The position numbers and the translations under genes are program-made. Shown here piece by piece: positions 25,051-36,185 of a DNA stretch of 64,000 bases (positions within the stretch are counted from its first letter, which is position 1; every line of letters starts with the position of its first letter). This stretch comes from Colocasia esculenta (lineage: Eukaryota; Streptophyta; Magnoliopsida; Alismatales; Araceae). Under the pieces are notes generated by a model. That model did not search any database, had not been told where the DNA came from, and saw nothing but the letters and a program-made list of their open reading frames with translations. Location: the NCBI GenBank assembly GCA_014218235.1, contig CM024760.1, positions 12,318,049 to 12,382,048 on the forward strand, read 5' to 3'.

Positions 25051-28000
25051 TAACGTCGGAGATGCTCGGCGTTCCACGTTCTCGGTATGGATGCTCCCCC
25101 GAGCTCTTGAAGCCGATAAGCTCCTTGTCCGAGTTCGTCGGCGATTTGGTATGGTCCTTCCCAGTTTGGCGACAACTTCCCGCTTGCCGATTTCGGGTCC
25201 GAAATTGCGAGATTTCTGAGGACCAGGCTCCCCACCCCGAAGCGACGTGGTTTGACCTTCCTGTCGAAGTTTTTCTTGACCCTCTTTTGGTATACCTCCA
25301 TCCTCGCATGAGCATTCTCCCGCTTTTCTTCTATTAGGTCAAGTTCGGCACGCAATGCCTGACTGTTGCTTTCTTCGTTAAATCCGAGGATCCTTTGTGA
25401 AGGGACGAGCATCTCTACCGGCGACATTGCCTCCATCCCGAAAGCCAACGCGAAGGGTGATTCCCGAGTGGCTTCCCTTGGCGTCGTCCTGTATGCCTAA
25501 AGTACATGGAGGAGTTGGTCGGCCCAAGCTCCCTTGTGGTTTGCTATTCTCTTCTTTAGTCCATCCAGGATTGTTCGATTGGTGACCTCGGCCATTCCGT
25601 TTGACTGGGGATGGGCTACTGAGGAGAACCTGTGTTCTATCCCGAGCGCGACGCAATTCCGACGAAACTTAGCGTTGTCGAATTGTCGTCCATTGTCGGT
25701 GATTATTGTTCGTGGAAGACTGAACCTGCAGATGATATTTTTCCATACGAAGCCCCAGGCGTTGGTATCTGTGATTTTTGCTAGGGGCTCAGCTTCGACC
25801 CATTTTGTGAAGTAATCGACTCCGACGATGATGAACCTCCTTTGGCCCGTCGCAGGTGGGAATGGTCCGAGGATGTCCATGCCCCATTGTGCGAACGGCC
25901 ATGGGGAATTTATGCTCGTGAGTTCCGATGGAGGTTGTCGGTCGATCTTGCCGAACAGCTGGCATTGTCGGCAGCTTTTGACGTACTTCTCGGCATCTTT
26001 AAGCATCGTCGGCCACCAGTATCCTTGCCGGGTTACCCTTCTTACTAGAGATCTGGGGCCCGCATGAGAACCACATGTTCCTTCGTGAACTTCGTTGATA
26101 ATTTCTTCGGCTTGAACAGGGTCCACGCAGAGGAGGTTGGGATAGCTAAACCCCTTCCGGTACAGGTCATCGCCGACGATGAAGAACTTTGATGAACGCC
26201 GCCTCATTTTCTCGGCCTCGTTCTTGTCCTCCGGTAGCAACCTACTCCTGACGAAATTTATCAGTGGGGTCATCCAGGTTGTTCTTACCTCGATACTCAT
26301 TAGATCTTTGGGTGTTATGGTTGGCTCCGATAGTTCTTCTATCAGTAGGGCTGTGGGCGATTCCAGCGCAGATGATGCGATTTTTGAAAGCTCGTCAGCT
26401 CGCTCGTTCTCGGACCTTGGTATTTTCACAAGCTCGGCTGAGTCGAATACCGCCATAAGCCTTAACACCTCGGCCTTGTACGACGCGAGCTTTACCTCTT
26501 TCGCCTCGAACGCTTGCGAGACCTGGTTGACGACCAGTTGGGAATCGCTGTGGACGCGGACCTTCTTCGCGCCAAGGGTCCTCGCCATCTTCAGCCCTGA
26601 TACCACCGCTTCGTATTCTGCCACGTTGTTAGATGCTTGGAAACCGAAACGAACTGCGTACCTTAAGTTGATGCCTTCGGGTGAGCGCATGACCACCCCT
26701 GCTCCGCTGCCTTGGGAGTTTGAGGCTCCGTCGACGAAAACTTCTCACCATCCGTCGAATTTTTCCTCCGAAGCCGCTCGGGCAGTGCCTTCGGAAATGA
26801 AATCCGCGAGGGCTTGGGCTTTGATAGCGACACGAGGCCGGAATTCAATGTCGAATTCTCCGAGCTCTACGGCCCACTTGGCCAACCTTCCCGAGGACTC
26901 GGGTCGCTCAAGAACTTGTCGAATCGATGTGTCGGTGAGGACGACGACTTTGTGCGATTGAAAATACGGACGCAGTCGTCGCGCGGCCATGATGAGAGCA
27001 TATCCGACCTTCTCGAGGTCGAGGTAGCGTTGTTCGGCTCCTCGCAGCGCTTTGCTTGTGTAGTACACCGGTAGGTGGGCTCGGTCTTCTTCTCGGACGA
27101 GGACCGAGCTGACGGAATAGCTCGTCACGGACAAATACAACAGTAGTTCTTCCCCCTCCTTCGGCTTGCTCAGCGTTGGTACGCTTGCCAGGTGTTCTTT
27201 TAGCTCGTCGAATGCCCTTTGGCAGTCCTCGGTCCACTCGAAGCGGCCTTTCCTTAGTACCTCGAAAAATGGCTTGCACCGCTCTGCTGACCTGGACATG
27301 AACCTGCTTAGAGCTGTAACCATGCCGTTAAGTCTTTGTACCTCTTTGACTGTTCTCGGAGCCGTCATGTCGAGGATGGCCTGAACTTTGTCGAGGTTGA
27401 CGTCCATGCCTCGTTGAGAGACAAGATACTCCAAGAACTTTCCAGCTCGGACGCCGAAGACGCACTTTTCTGGGTTCAATTTCATCCCGTATAGCTTCAG
27501 AATTCCGAAGGCTTCGGCTAAGTCCCTGACGTGGTTCTCGGCTTGTCGGCTTTTTACCAACATGTCGTCGACATATATTTCCATGGTCTTGCCGATCTGC
27601 TTCTCGAACATTTTGTTGACCAGTCTTTGGTATGTTGCTCCTGCATTTTTTAGTCTGAACGGCATACGAGTAAAACAGTACAAACCTCTCTCAGTGGTGA
27701 AAGATGTTTTTTCTTCGTCTTCCGGAGCCATTCTTATTTGGTGATAGCCTGAATAAGCGTCGAGGAAGCTTAAGAGCTCGTGCTCAGCAGTTGAGTCGAC
27801 TAGCTGGTCGATCCGGGGCAAGGGGAAGCTGTCCTTTGGGCAGGCCTTGTTTAGGTTGGAGAAGTCAACGCACATTCGCCACTTGCCGCTTGCCTTTCGC
27901 ACCAGGATGACGTTGGCGACCCAGTTCGGGTAAAACGAATTCCTAACGGTACCTGCATGCAAATATTTCGTTAACTGGTTTTCCACTACCTCCTGTCGCT

Positions 28001-28997
28001 CGGCCGATAAGGGCCTCTTCTTTTGCCGGATAGGTCGGGCCTTGGGATCCACGTTCAAGTGATGCTGGATAATGTTCGGATCTATTCCTGGAAGGTCGTC
28101 GTCAGACCAAGCGAACACGTCGCCACTTCGGCTGAGAAACGTAGTGACGTCGCTTTCCAACCCTTTGAGTTCGGTCCCGATGACTAGATGTCCGTTTTCA
28201 ATTTTTATTTGTTTAGTTAGTTCTACTGGCTCGTGCTTTGGGGTGTCGTCTACAGACGGCACGTACTCAGAAATGGCTGGTTCTTTGGCCTTGATGGAAT
28301 TGACATAACATAGGTGCGCCTCGGCCTGACTCCCGACGACTTCCCCCACCCCGCAAGGAGTTGGAAACTTCAGTTTCTGGTGGTAGGTTGACGGCACCCC
28401 CCCGAGCTTCCCAAGCAAACCGCGTCCAAAAATCGCGTTGTAGGCCGACTTGACCTTCACAATTAGGAAGTCGACCTCAACCGTCACATGCCGAGGACGG
28501 GTGCCCAGCGTCACCTTGAGCCTGATGGACCCCTCGGCGGTGACTGGTGTTCCGCTGAACCCGAACAGAGGTGTGGCGACCGGCTTGAGCTCCGTGCTCA
28601 GGTTCGTCATCTTCAGGAAGCAGTCATAGAAAAGGACGTCGGGCGCCGCCCCATTGTCGACGAGGATGCGATGCACGGTGTAGCCGTCGATGTCAGCATG
28701 GATGACCAGCGCGTCGTCGTGAGGGAAGCTCAGCCCCATTGCGTCGTCGGCAGAGAAGGTGATCGGCTCCAGGCTTGGTTGGTTGATTCCGAGGACGACG
28801 GCCGACGCATATGCTTTCCTCTTCCTGCCGCTGTCGCCGCCACCCGCCGATCCGCCGGTGAGTACCAGGACGGCGCCTTTCCCTTCGCGCTCGCGATCTC
28901 CTTCCTGCTCGCGATCCTTCGGCTTGCCGTCGACGACGTCTTTTCCGATTATCCCTCGTCGTAACATTTCGATATTTCCATCTTCAGGCTTCTGCAT
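25041..28997 (-). pseudogene. Element B pol: protease, RT, RNase H, second RNase H, integrase
   Basis: One minus-strand frame with two internal stops (26745-26747 TGA, 25497-25499 TAG; both fit a Trp TGG changed by G to A). Order: protease-like LVDNGAAPDVLF; RT with FTRMPFRLKNAGATYQ and YVDDMLVK; a first RNase H lacking a clear leading Asp; a second RNase H with VDGAS, NNVAEYEA, VHSDSQ and ERADELS; integrase with HHCC (HEGTCGSH, CRQCQ) and D,D-35-E (MDILGP, ITDNGRQF, E in NGMAEV). A second, acquired RNase H is the known hallmark of the Tat lineage. The first stop falls just ahead of the second RNase H; the other is near the integrase C-terminus. It was once functional and is now broken. Confidence 0.93.
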
Positions 28998-30427
28998 TGG
29001 TCGGTTAGGTGACCAAAACCTTTATGGTACTCACAGTATAGCTCGGCCCCACGTCCTGACGGGGGCCGCGTGATGGGTTCTGGTCGCCTGAACTCCGGTA
29101 GCTTCTTGATGATGGGGAGGATTTCTGATGGTGGTCTTCCGAACCGGGGGAGATCTCTGACGCGACGATACTCGTCGGGTCGTCGGTCAGACATCCGTCG
29201 GTTCTCCGAATCTCGGTGCCTGTCTCCGCGCGCTTCCTCCCTTCTCGCCCTCTTCTCGCTAGTCTCGGAGCTTGCACTCCCCCTCTCCAGCGGCCGCTTC
29301 AAACGCCCAGCGGCTCCGAGGGTTGATTCCAGCCTGACGTATGTCTGCATCCGGGAGAGGAGGTCGGAGAGGCTTACCGGTGGTTTTTTAGCGATTGACA
29401 CCACAAACGATACGTCGGTGCACACCCTGGTGAGAATGTTGACCGTTGTTCTCAAGTCTAGGTCCACCACTTTCATCACCTCAATCTGGAAGCGCTTCGC
29501 GTAGTCCCGGAACATCTCGTTCTCTTTCTGTGACACCAGCCACAGATCGTCGATGCATAACGAATGTTGCACTGTGTTGAAGAAGTGGTCAAGGAATCTC
29601 TGGGCCAGGTCGGAGAAGTCCGAGACCGATCGAGCGGGCAGCGCCTTGAACCACTGCAGAGCCGCGTCATCTAGAGTGGACATGAAAGCCCTGCATTTCA
29701 GAGCGTCAGTTATATTTATCATTTCCACCTGTCCCTGGAAATGGTCGAGGTGGTGGACTGGGTTGGTGGTCCCGTTGTAACGTCGGAACTTCGGCAGCTG
29801 AAACTTCGGTGGGACTGGAGCCGACGTGATTTCCTCCGTGAATGGTGAGGAGGTGAGGAGCGTCGCCACGGATGGGGCGCGAGTACCGAGCTGCAGAGCT
29901 TCTATTTTCCTGTTCATCTCTCGCAGGTCGTCCTTCCATCGCGGGTCGAATGGAGACTCGCTACGACTGAATGGAGTAGATTCCGCCGTGAAACGATCGG
30001 CAAGGTCGGCCTTGCCCACATTCCCCACGGCCGCCACTGGCGTGGCGGGTAGGGCGTTGTCGATTTGATTTACGGCAGGCGCGGGAGTCCCGACCACCGC
30101 CGGTGGCGCTCCGGCATGACTTGCCGACACCGCAGGAGGCGCTCGCTGCTGGTTGGGAGCCTCTGCCTCATCTTGATCACCCTGGACCTTTTCTAACTGA
30201 CGAACTGAGCCTTCCCCTTGTACAGGGTGTGCCTGCTGGTTCTGCTCCATCCTCATAAGTATCTGTTGAAGACTTGCCAATGTCTACTCGACGCGGTCGA
30301 GCCGCGACAGGGTAGTCGAATCTTGTTCTTCTGCTCCAGACGCTCCCCCTGCTGCTTCTTCTACGACATTAACAAGGGTGGTTTCCTCCTCCAACGGGCG
30401 AGCTGCAGCCTTTCCCTTGGGTGCCAT
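28949..30427 (-). pseudogene. Element B gag
   Basis: Gag binds and packages the element RNA. The probable start is the ATG at 30427 (MAPKGK), 26 bp past the primer site. An in-frame TAG at 30284-30286 interrupts it (position fits CAG to TAG). The rest reads through a retrotransposon gag domain (MSTLDDAALQWFKALPARSV) to a zinc knuckle of the CX2HX4HX4C type (CEYHKGFGHLTDQC), typical of Tat gags. It ends at 28949 in a frame different from pol, which overlaps it from 28997. The shift lies near 28975 and may be an indel or a frameshift site. Confidence 0.88.
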
Positions 30428-30452
30428 TGGGATAAGCTTTTTGTGTCGAATT

Positions 30453-30470
30453 CCCACAGACGGCGCCAAA
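30453..30470 (-). other. Element B primer-binding site
   Basis: Directly inside the right LTR, the minus strand reads TTTGGCGCCGTCTGTGGG. The TGGCGCCG start complements tRNAs ending CGGCGCCA (tRNA-Asp type, as in many Tat/Athila elements). Confidence 0.75.
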
Positions 30471-31067
30471 TGTTGCTGGAAAAAACCAGCAAGGATCGTC
30501 GGCCCGAGCCGAGCTGGGTGGGCCCCGAGGGATTGGCCGCGTCGCGCTGTCGTCGAAGAGGAGAAGCTGACCTGCAAAGAACCACCGAGACTCCTCGGCG
30601 GTCGGACACTCCGACGATCAAGTCAGTGAGGGTCGTAAAGAAAGGAGAATTGAGTGAGAGTTTTGTGCTACGAATAGCGTACCTTTTCCTTGTGGGTCTT
30701 TGTCTCTTTTATAAGAGCTTGATCCTTTGGACAGAAGAGGAAGATGGCGGACGAGCCTCCGTGAGGCAAGGGCGCTAATTAGGGAGTTCGCGCCAGCTGG
30801 GCACGGAGAGTCTCGCCTCGACAGCCGCTTGCCTAAAGCGGGTGCTGGCCAGCTGGGGGTCGTGATTTACGGGGCTCGTCTGTACCTAGGGCAAGTGTGA
30901 CCTGGTGCCAGCTGGGGACGCCCAGACATAATGCTTAATTTGAATTTAGTTCTCGGCAGCGATGGACTATCCTGTGACGACGACTCCCGACAATTTAATC
31001 GTCGGCTCGTCGATATTGCCGATCCTTGATTTCGTCGACCCAACTCGTCGGCCGACGACCGGCATCA
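30471..31067 (-). repeat. Element B 5' LTR (right copy)
   Basis: 597 bp with TG...CA ends, followed by the GTTAG duplication at 31068-31072. It carries the minus-strand TATA box CTTATAAAAG, as in the left copy. Confidence 0.95.
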
Positions 31068-31551
31068 GTTAGTATTGCATGCATTGTCATCATGTTCATA
31101 TCTTACCTTTTAAAATGTTAATCATGTATACTAGTGCCCGCACAATATTGAGATGTAAATCCTACTGAGCTAGTTCGCTCACCCTATCATCCTACCCTTT
31201 TTCAGGAAGTGATGAAGAACCAGTGGAGTCCGATGGGGCAGGGCAAGAGTGATGAGCACCCGCCATATGAGTAGATGATAGTTTAGAAATAGACAATTGA
31301 GTAGTCTATGTAATAGTGAACTTTCTAGAAGTTTTATTTGAATAATGGATCCTTTAGTTGGTTCTTTCTTATGTAAGGTTGTATCTAGTTGAATGGAATG
31401 AAATAAAGTATACTTTTGGGTGATCATAATATAGCCTCAAATATGATATTATATTCAATTGTGACTCTGCATTACTCAACTGTGATATGTCTGTTTGTAT
31501 CGTTCATGTCCCCCGGTATTTATTCTGCTGCTAAATATCGGGACGTGACAG

Positions 31552-31564
31552 TTGGTATCAGAGC
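31552..31564 (+). other. Element C primer-binding site
   Basis: TTGGTATCAGAGC one base after the 5' LTR is the standard site complementary to initiator-Met tRNA in plant LTR elements. Confidence 0.95.
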
Positions 31565-31737
31565 CTAAAACTTTAGGGTCCAAGGGAATAAGAACATAGA
31601 ATGGAAACTAGATCACACGAGTCAAAATCTGTCGTACCTAATGTGAGCTTGGGTAGAACCACATGGGAATGGAAGTCACATGAGATATATTTAGATGACT
31701 GACTCATATTATTATCTTGAAGGTACTTATTACCTTG

Positions 31738-32760
31738 ATGGCCGCTAAACGTGCCCAGGCTAGGGACATGCAACGAACAATACAGAACTTGACTCAGGCT
31801 ATCCTACAAGCCACCCAGGGTGGAGGTAACCGCGGAGCCGGTGATCTCCATCAGAATTTTCGGAATATGGATCCGCCTAGGTTTGAAGGGAGTACTGACC
31901 CAGATGTTGCTGAACACTGGGTTAAGGAAATTGAAAGGATATTCAGGGTCATGCAATGCACAGACCAGAACAAAGTACTACTGGCGACTTTCCAATTGGA
32001 AAAGGATGCCAGGGCATGGTGGGAGTCGGTAGAAGCAACATTGAATGGCCAGCAACTAACATGGGCTCAGTTCATTGAGCAATTCAACACCAAGTACTTT
32101 TCTGAGAGGGTCCAAGAACGGAAAGCAGCCGAATTTGCGGCTTTGAAGCAGAGAGGACTCAATGTAGCTGAGTATGAGGCCCAATTCTCTCGTCTGTCCC
32201 GATATGTTGTTCACTTAATTGGGACAGAAAGGATGAAGGCGAAACGCTTTCTGAATGGCTTGAAGCCCCAGTTCATCACTCAACTGGCGCCAATGGACAT
32301 TCAAACCTATGCTGACATGGTAAAGAAGGCTCAGTTACTGGAAGATGCCATGGAGACTGCTGAAAGAATTATGGGAAGACCCGTAAAAAGCGAGCAAGTG
32401 TCTTCTACAGGAAGGTATCAGCCGACCATTGGGAAGAAAATGCCCAGTGGCGGAGTAAATGAACCAGCTGATAAAAAGCCAAAGGAGTTAGGTAAGCAGA
32501 TAGTGGTGGCAACGGGAGAAAGGTGCAAACACTGTGACAAAGCTAGTCATCGGTCTGAACAATGCTGGAGAGCGCAAGGGAGATGCCTGCGCTGTGGTAG
32601 TCGTGACCATAGGATCTCGGACTGCCCAATACTGAAAGAACAAGCTCCTCAGGACAAGCGTCCGAATGGACAGAAGAGGCAAGGCCGATTGCAAGCTATC
32701 CAGGAACCGGAAGCTGCTGAAGAAGGAGGTATCGTGGAAGGTACACTCACTATTCTTTCC
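31738..32760 (+). pseudogene. Element C gag
   Basis: The capsid/nucleocapsid protein starts at the ATG at 31738 (MAAKRAQ). It has the gag domain of Ty3 elements (PPRFEGSTDPDVAEHWVKEI, ARAWWESV, FNTKYFSERVQ) and two cysteine clusters. The first, CKHCDKASHRSEQC, is imperfect because the expected Gly is changed. The second, CLRCGSRDHRISDC, is a standard CX2CX4HX4C knuckle. The frame is open, but continuity with protease is lost at about 32761-32763, where reading must slip to the -1 frame; in related elements gag and pol are usually one frame. Confidence 0.9.
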
Positions 32761-32762
32761 GA

Positions 32763-35700
32763 CCCGCATATGTTCTCTTTGATACGGGAGCAATGCATTC
32801 CTTTATATCTCAAACATTTGTTGATACCCTACCTGTGAAACATGTCCCAATGAAATCCGGAATAGTTGTGTCAACCCCGATTGGTCTTGGCACCAATCTT
32901 ACAAACCATATACCCTCTAGTGAAGTGTTGATTGAAATTCAGAACCTACCAGCAAATTTAATATGTATGGATATGGAGGGGTATGATGTGATACTGGGAG
33001 CAGACTGGTTGTCTGAACATGGGGCTAGTATCAACTGCAGGAGAAGTCGCGTAACCTTTAGCCATTACCCAAAATTAGTGTTCACAGGGGATAGAAACCG
33101 CAGGAGATTGTCACTTATCTCTGCACTGCAAGCCAAAAGGATGATGAGGAAAGGTTGTATGGCCTTTCTTGCTGCTGTTGTCATCACAAAGAAGGAGGTC
33201 AAAGTTGAGGACGTCCATGTTGTCAGCGAATACGCTGATGTTTTTCCCAAAGATTTGCCAGGAATTCCTCCTGAGCGAGAGGTCGATTTTACCATCGAGT
33301 TGGCCCCTGGAGCAGCACCAGTATCTAGGGCACCATATAGAATGTCCCCCGCAGAACTGAAGGAATTAAAAGAGCAACTGATGGAACTGTTAGAGAAGGG
33401 TTTCATCTGACCGAGTACATCGCCATGGGGTGCACCTGTCCTCTTCGTCAAGAAGAAAGATGGGTCGATGAGGCTATGTATAGATTACAGACAACTAAAT
33501 CAGTTAACCATCAAGAACAAATACCCTCTGCCAAGGATTGATGAGTTGTTTGACCAATTATCTGGAGCTAGATACTTCTCTAAAATAGATCTCAGATCCG
33601 GTTATCATCAATTGAGAATCAAAGGAGAAGACATTCACAAGACAGCCTTCCGAAGCAGGTATGGGCATTATGAATTTATTGTTATGCCTTTCGGACTAAC
33701 AAATGCCCCTGCAGTTTTTATGCAGTTGATGAATAGCATTTATCGCCCGTATCTTGATAAGTTTGTGGTGGTATTCATCGATGATATAATGATCTATTCC
33801 AAGACAAAAGAAGAGCATGAGGAGCATTTGAGGATTTCATTACAGATTTTAAGGGAGAATAAATTATATGCCAAGCTAAGTAAATGTGAATTCTGGCTTG
33901 AGGAGGTATCCTTTTTAGGGCATGTGGTAACCAAGGATGGTATCGCTGTTGATCCATCAAAGGTTGAGGCTGTGCTGAAATGGGAAAGACCGACAAGCGT
34001 CACAGAGATCAAGAGCTTTTTAAGATTAGCAGGATATTACCGAAGGTTTATAAAGGATTTCTCAAAGATTGCAGTGCCATTAACCAAGCTGACCCGGAAG
34101 GAAAATCTGTTTGTGTGGACCAATGAATGTGAAGAAAGCTTTAACAACTTGAAGAAGTGTCTGACTACTGCTCCTGTCCTCGCCTTACCCACTGAAGAGG
34201 GAGGATTTGAAATTTATTCAGATGCTTCTGGAACAGGTCTGGGATGCGTCTTAATGCAACAAGGGAAGGTAATAGCATATGCCTCAAGATAGTTGAAGAT
34301 CCACGAAGTGAACTACCCGGTTCATGACCTGGAGTTGGCAGCTGTAGTATTCGCCTTGAAAATTTGGAGGCATTATATCTATGGTGAGCAATTTAAGGTC
34401 TTTTCTGACCACAAGAGTTTGAAATACTTGTTCTCACAAAAGGAGCTTAACATGAGACAAAGAAGGTGGTTAGAGTACCTTAAGGACTTTGACTTTTCCA
34501 TTCAGTATCACCCTGGGAAAGCCAATGTAGTGGCAGACGCTCTAAGTAGACAACCAGGAGCTATGCTAGCTAGTATGATGCTGGGCGAATGGAAGTTACT
34601 GGAGCAATTTGCAAGCTTGAACTTAGACATGGGAAAGAAGGAAAAATAGGTAATGATCTCCAATCTCCATATACAATCCGATCTACTGACCGAAATCAAG
34701 GAGAAACAGGGAGAGGATCCATTCTTAGTTGAGATCAGGGAGAAGTTAGAAAAAAGACCTGACTTCACACTATCAGCTGAGGGAAGATTACTATTCTGAG
34801 GTAGAACATGTGTCCCTGATCATGGAGAGCTCAAGAAGAGGTTATTAAATGAAGCTCACCAGTCCAAGTACACGATTCATCCTGGATCAACAAAGATGTA
34901 CCAAGACTTGAAAAGGTCGTACTGGTGGCCAAACATGAAGAGGGATGTGGCCGATCACGTATCGTACTATTTAACATGCATGAAAGTCAAGGCCGAGCAT
35001 TTCCGTACAGCTGGTGGACTGCTACCACTAGAAATCCCGGAATGGAAGTGGGATAGTATCGGCATGGACTTTATCATGGGATTGCCCAAGACTAGAGGTG
35101 GTATGGATGCGATTTGGGTAGTAGTTGATCGTTTGACTAAGTCGGCTCATTTCTTGCCGATTAAGAGTACCTGGTCCGTGGATGTATTGGCTACACTATA
35201 TGTTAAGGAAGTAGTTAGATTGCATGGGGTTCCATCTAGCATAATATCGGATCGGGACCCTAGATTTACTTCACACTTCTGGAAGGGATTGCAAGCAGCA
35301 ATGGGTACTAAACTAAATTTTAGTACTGCCTTCCATCCTCAGACTGATGGACAAACCGAAAGGACCAATCAAATTGTGGAAGATATGCTTCGTGCTCTGG
35401 TGCTAGATTTTAGAGGGCGATGGGATGATCAGTTGTACATGATGGAGTTTGCATATAACAACAGCTATCAGGCAAGTATCAAGATGGCTCCATTTGAAGC
35501 CTTATATGGCAGGAGTTGCAGATCACCCCTTTGCTGGGAAGAGGTTGGGGAGAACCAATGGGTTGGACCCGACTTAGTTGAGGCGACTGTCAGGAAGGTT
35601 CAGATTGTCAGGGAACGTCTGAAGATAGCACAATCCAGGCAGAAGAGTTATGCAGACAAGAGAAGGAGAGAACTAGAATTTCAGGTTGGCGAACATGTTT

Positions 35701-36185
35701 TCTTGAAGGTCTCACCTTCAAGGGGAATACAAAGATTTGGGATCAAAGGAAAACTAAGTCCCAGATTCATAGGGCCATTTGAAATTCTGGAAAGGATTGG
35801 TCAGGTGGCTTATAGACTTGCACTACCTCCGCAACTGGCGAACGTGCATAATGTGTTCCACAAATCCATGCTGAGGAAGTATTTATTCAATGCCGACCAT
35901 GTAATCAACCATGAGGACTTGGAGAGTCGGGAGGACCTGACTTATGAAGAGAAGCCGATCAAACTGTTGGATCGGAAGATTCAACGACTCAGGAATCGTA
36001 CCATACCTATGGTGAAGGTCCAATGGAGTCGAGACGGAGTTACTAATGCTACCTGGGAAACAGAGGAAAGAATGAAGAAAAACCACCCAGAACTATTCTC
36101 AGGTACGAACTACGCCATTATGTGTAAATTTGGGGACCAAATTTTTTTTTTAAGTGGGGGAGGATGTAACACCCCGAAAATTTAG
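32763..36185 (+). pseudogene. Element C pol with chromodomain
   Basis: One frame with four internal stops: 33408-33410 TGA, 34290-34292 TAG, 34647-34649 TAG, 34797-34799 TGA. Protease has an intact DTG (VLFDTGAMHSFIS). RT has FIDDIMIYSK. RNase H runs from FEIYSDASG to ADALSR. Integrase has H...H but one zinc-binding Cys appears replaced (SYYLTC). D,D-35-E is intact (MDFIMGLP, SDRDPRF, QTERTN). The C-terminus is a chromodomain (PIKLLDRKIQRLRN, VKVQW, TWETEERM), which defines chromoviruses and in this form the Tekay/Del clade. The last residues run into the polypurine tract and LTR, so the natural stop may be lost. Confidence 0.95.
36152..36164 (+). other. Element C polypurine tract
   Basis: AAGTGGGGGAGGA sits immediately before the 3' LTR and is the expected plus-strand primer. 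Confidence 0.9.

Larger units (their letters stand above)
21708..31067 (-). mobile_element. Element B: full-length Tat-lineage Ty3/gypsy retrotransposon
   Basis: Two 597-bp LTRs (21708-22304 and 30471-31067), both running TGTTGCTGG to GGCATCA, and the duplication GTTAG at both ends (21703-21707 and 31068-31072) define it. It lies on the minus strand, so the right LTR is the 5' one. Order on the minus strand: primer site, gag, protease-RT-RNase H, a second RNase H, integrase, a tandem repeat, then an oppositely oriented intron-containing gene, then the 3' LTR. By eye the LTRs differ at only about eight positions, which suggests a young insertion. Gag/pol carries three stops and a frameshift, so this copy is probably not autonomous. 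Confidence 0.95.
16504..31550 (+). repeat. 5' LTR of element C, split by elements A and B
   Basis: It matches the 3' LTR (36165-39067) along its whole length once A (18748-21515) and B (21708-31067) and one copy of each target duplication are removed. Shared blocks include the paired GTGTCGACAC array (17631-17948), the GGTCCTGGGGAGGAGCACC block near 18625, and the ATCCTACTGAGC block near 31160. Confidence 0.95.

Noticed and set aside
24806..25315. Minus-strand repeat ORF (KPKPEVSSALY units)
   Set aside because: Reading of the tandem repeat beyond the integrase stop; no evidence it is translated.
29070..29504. 144-residue plus-strand ORF opposite gag of element B
   Set aside because: Shadow of gag; no codon or domain support.
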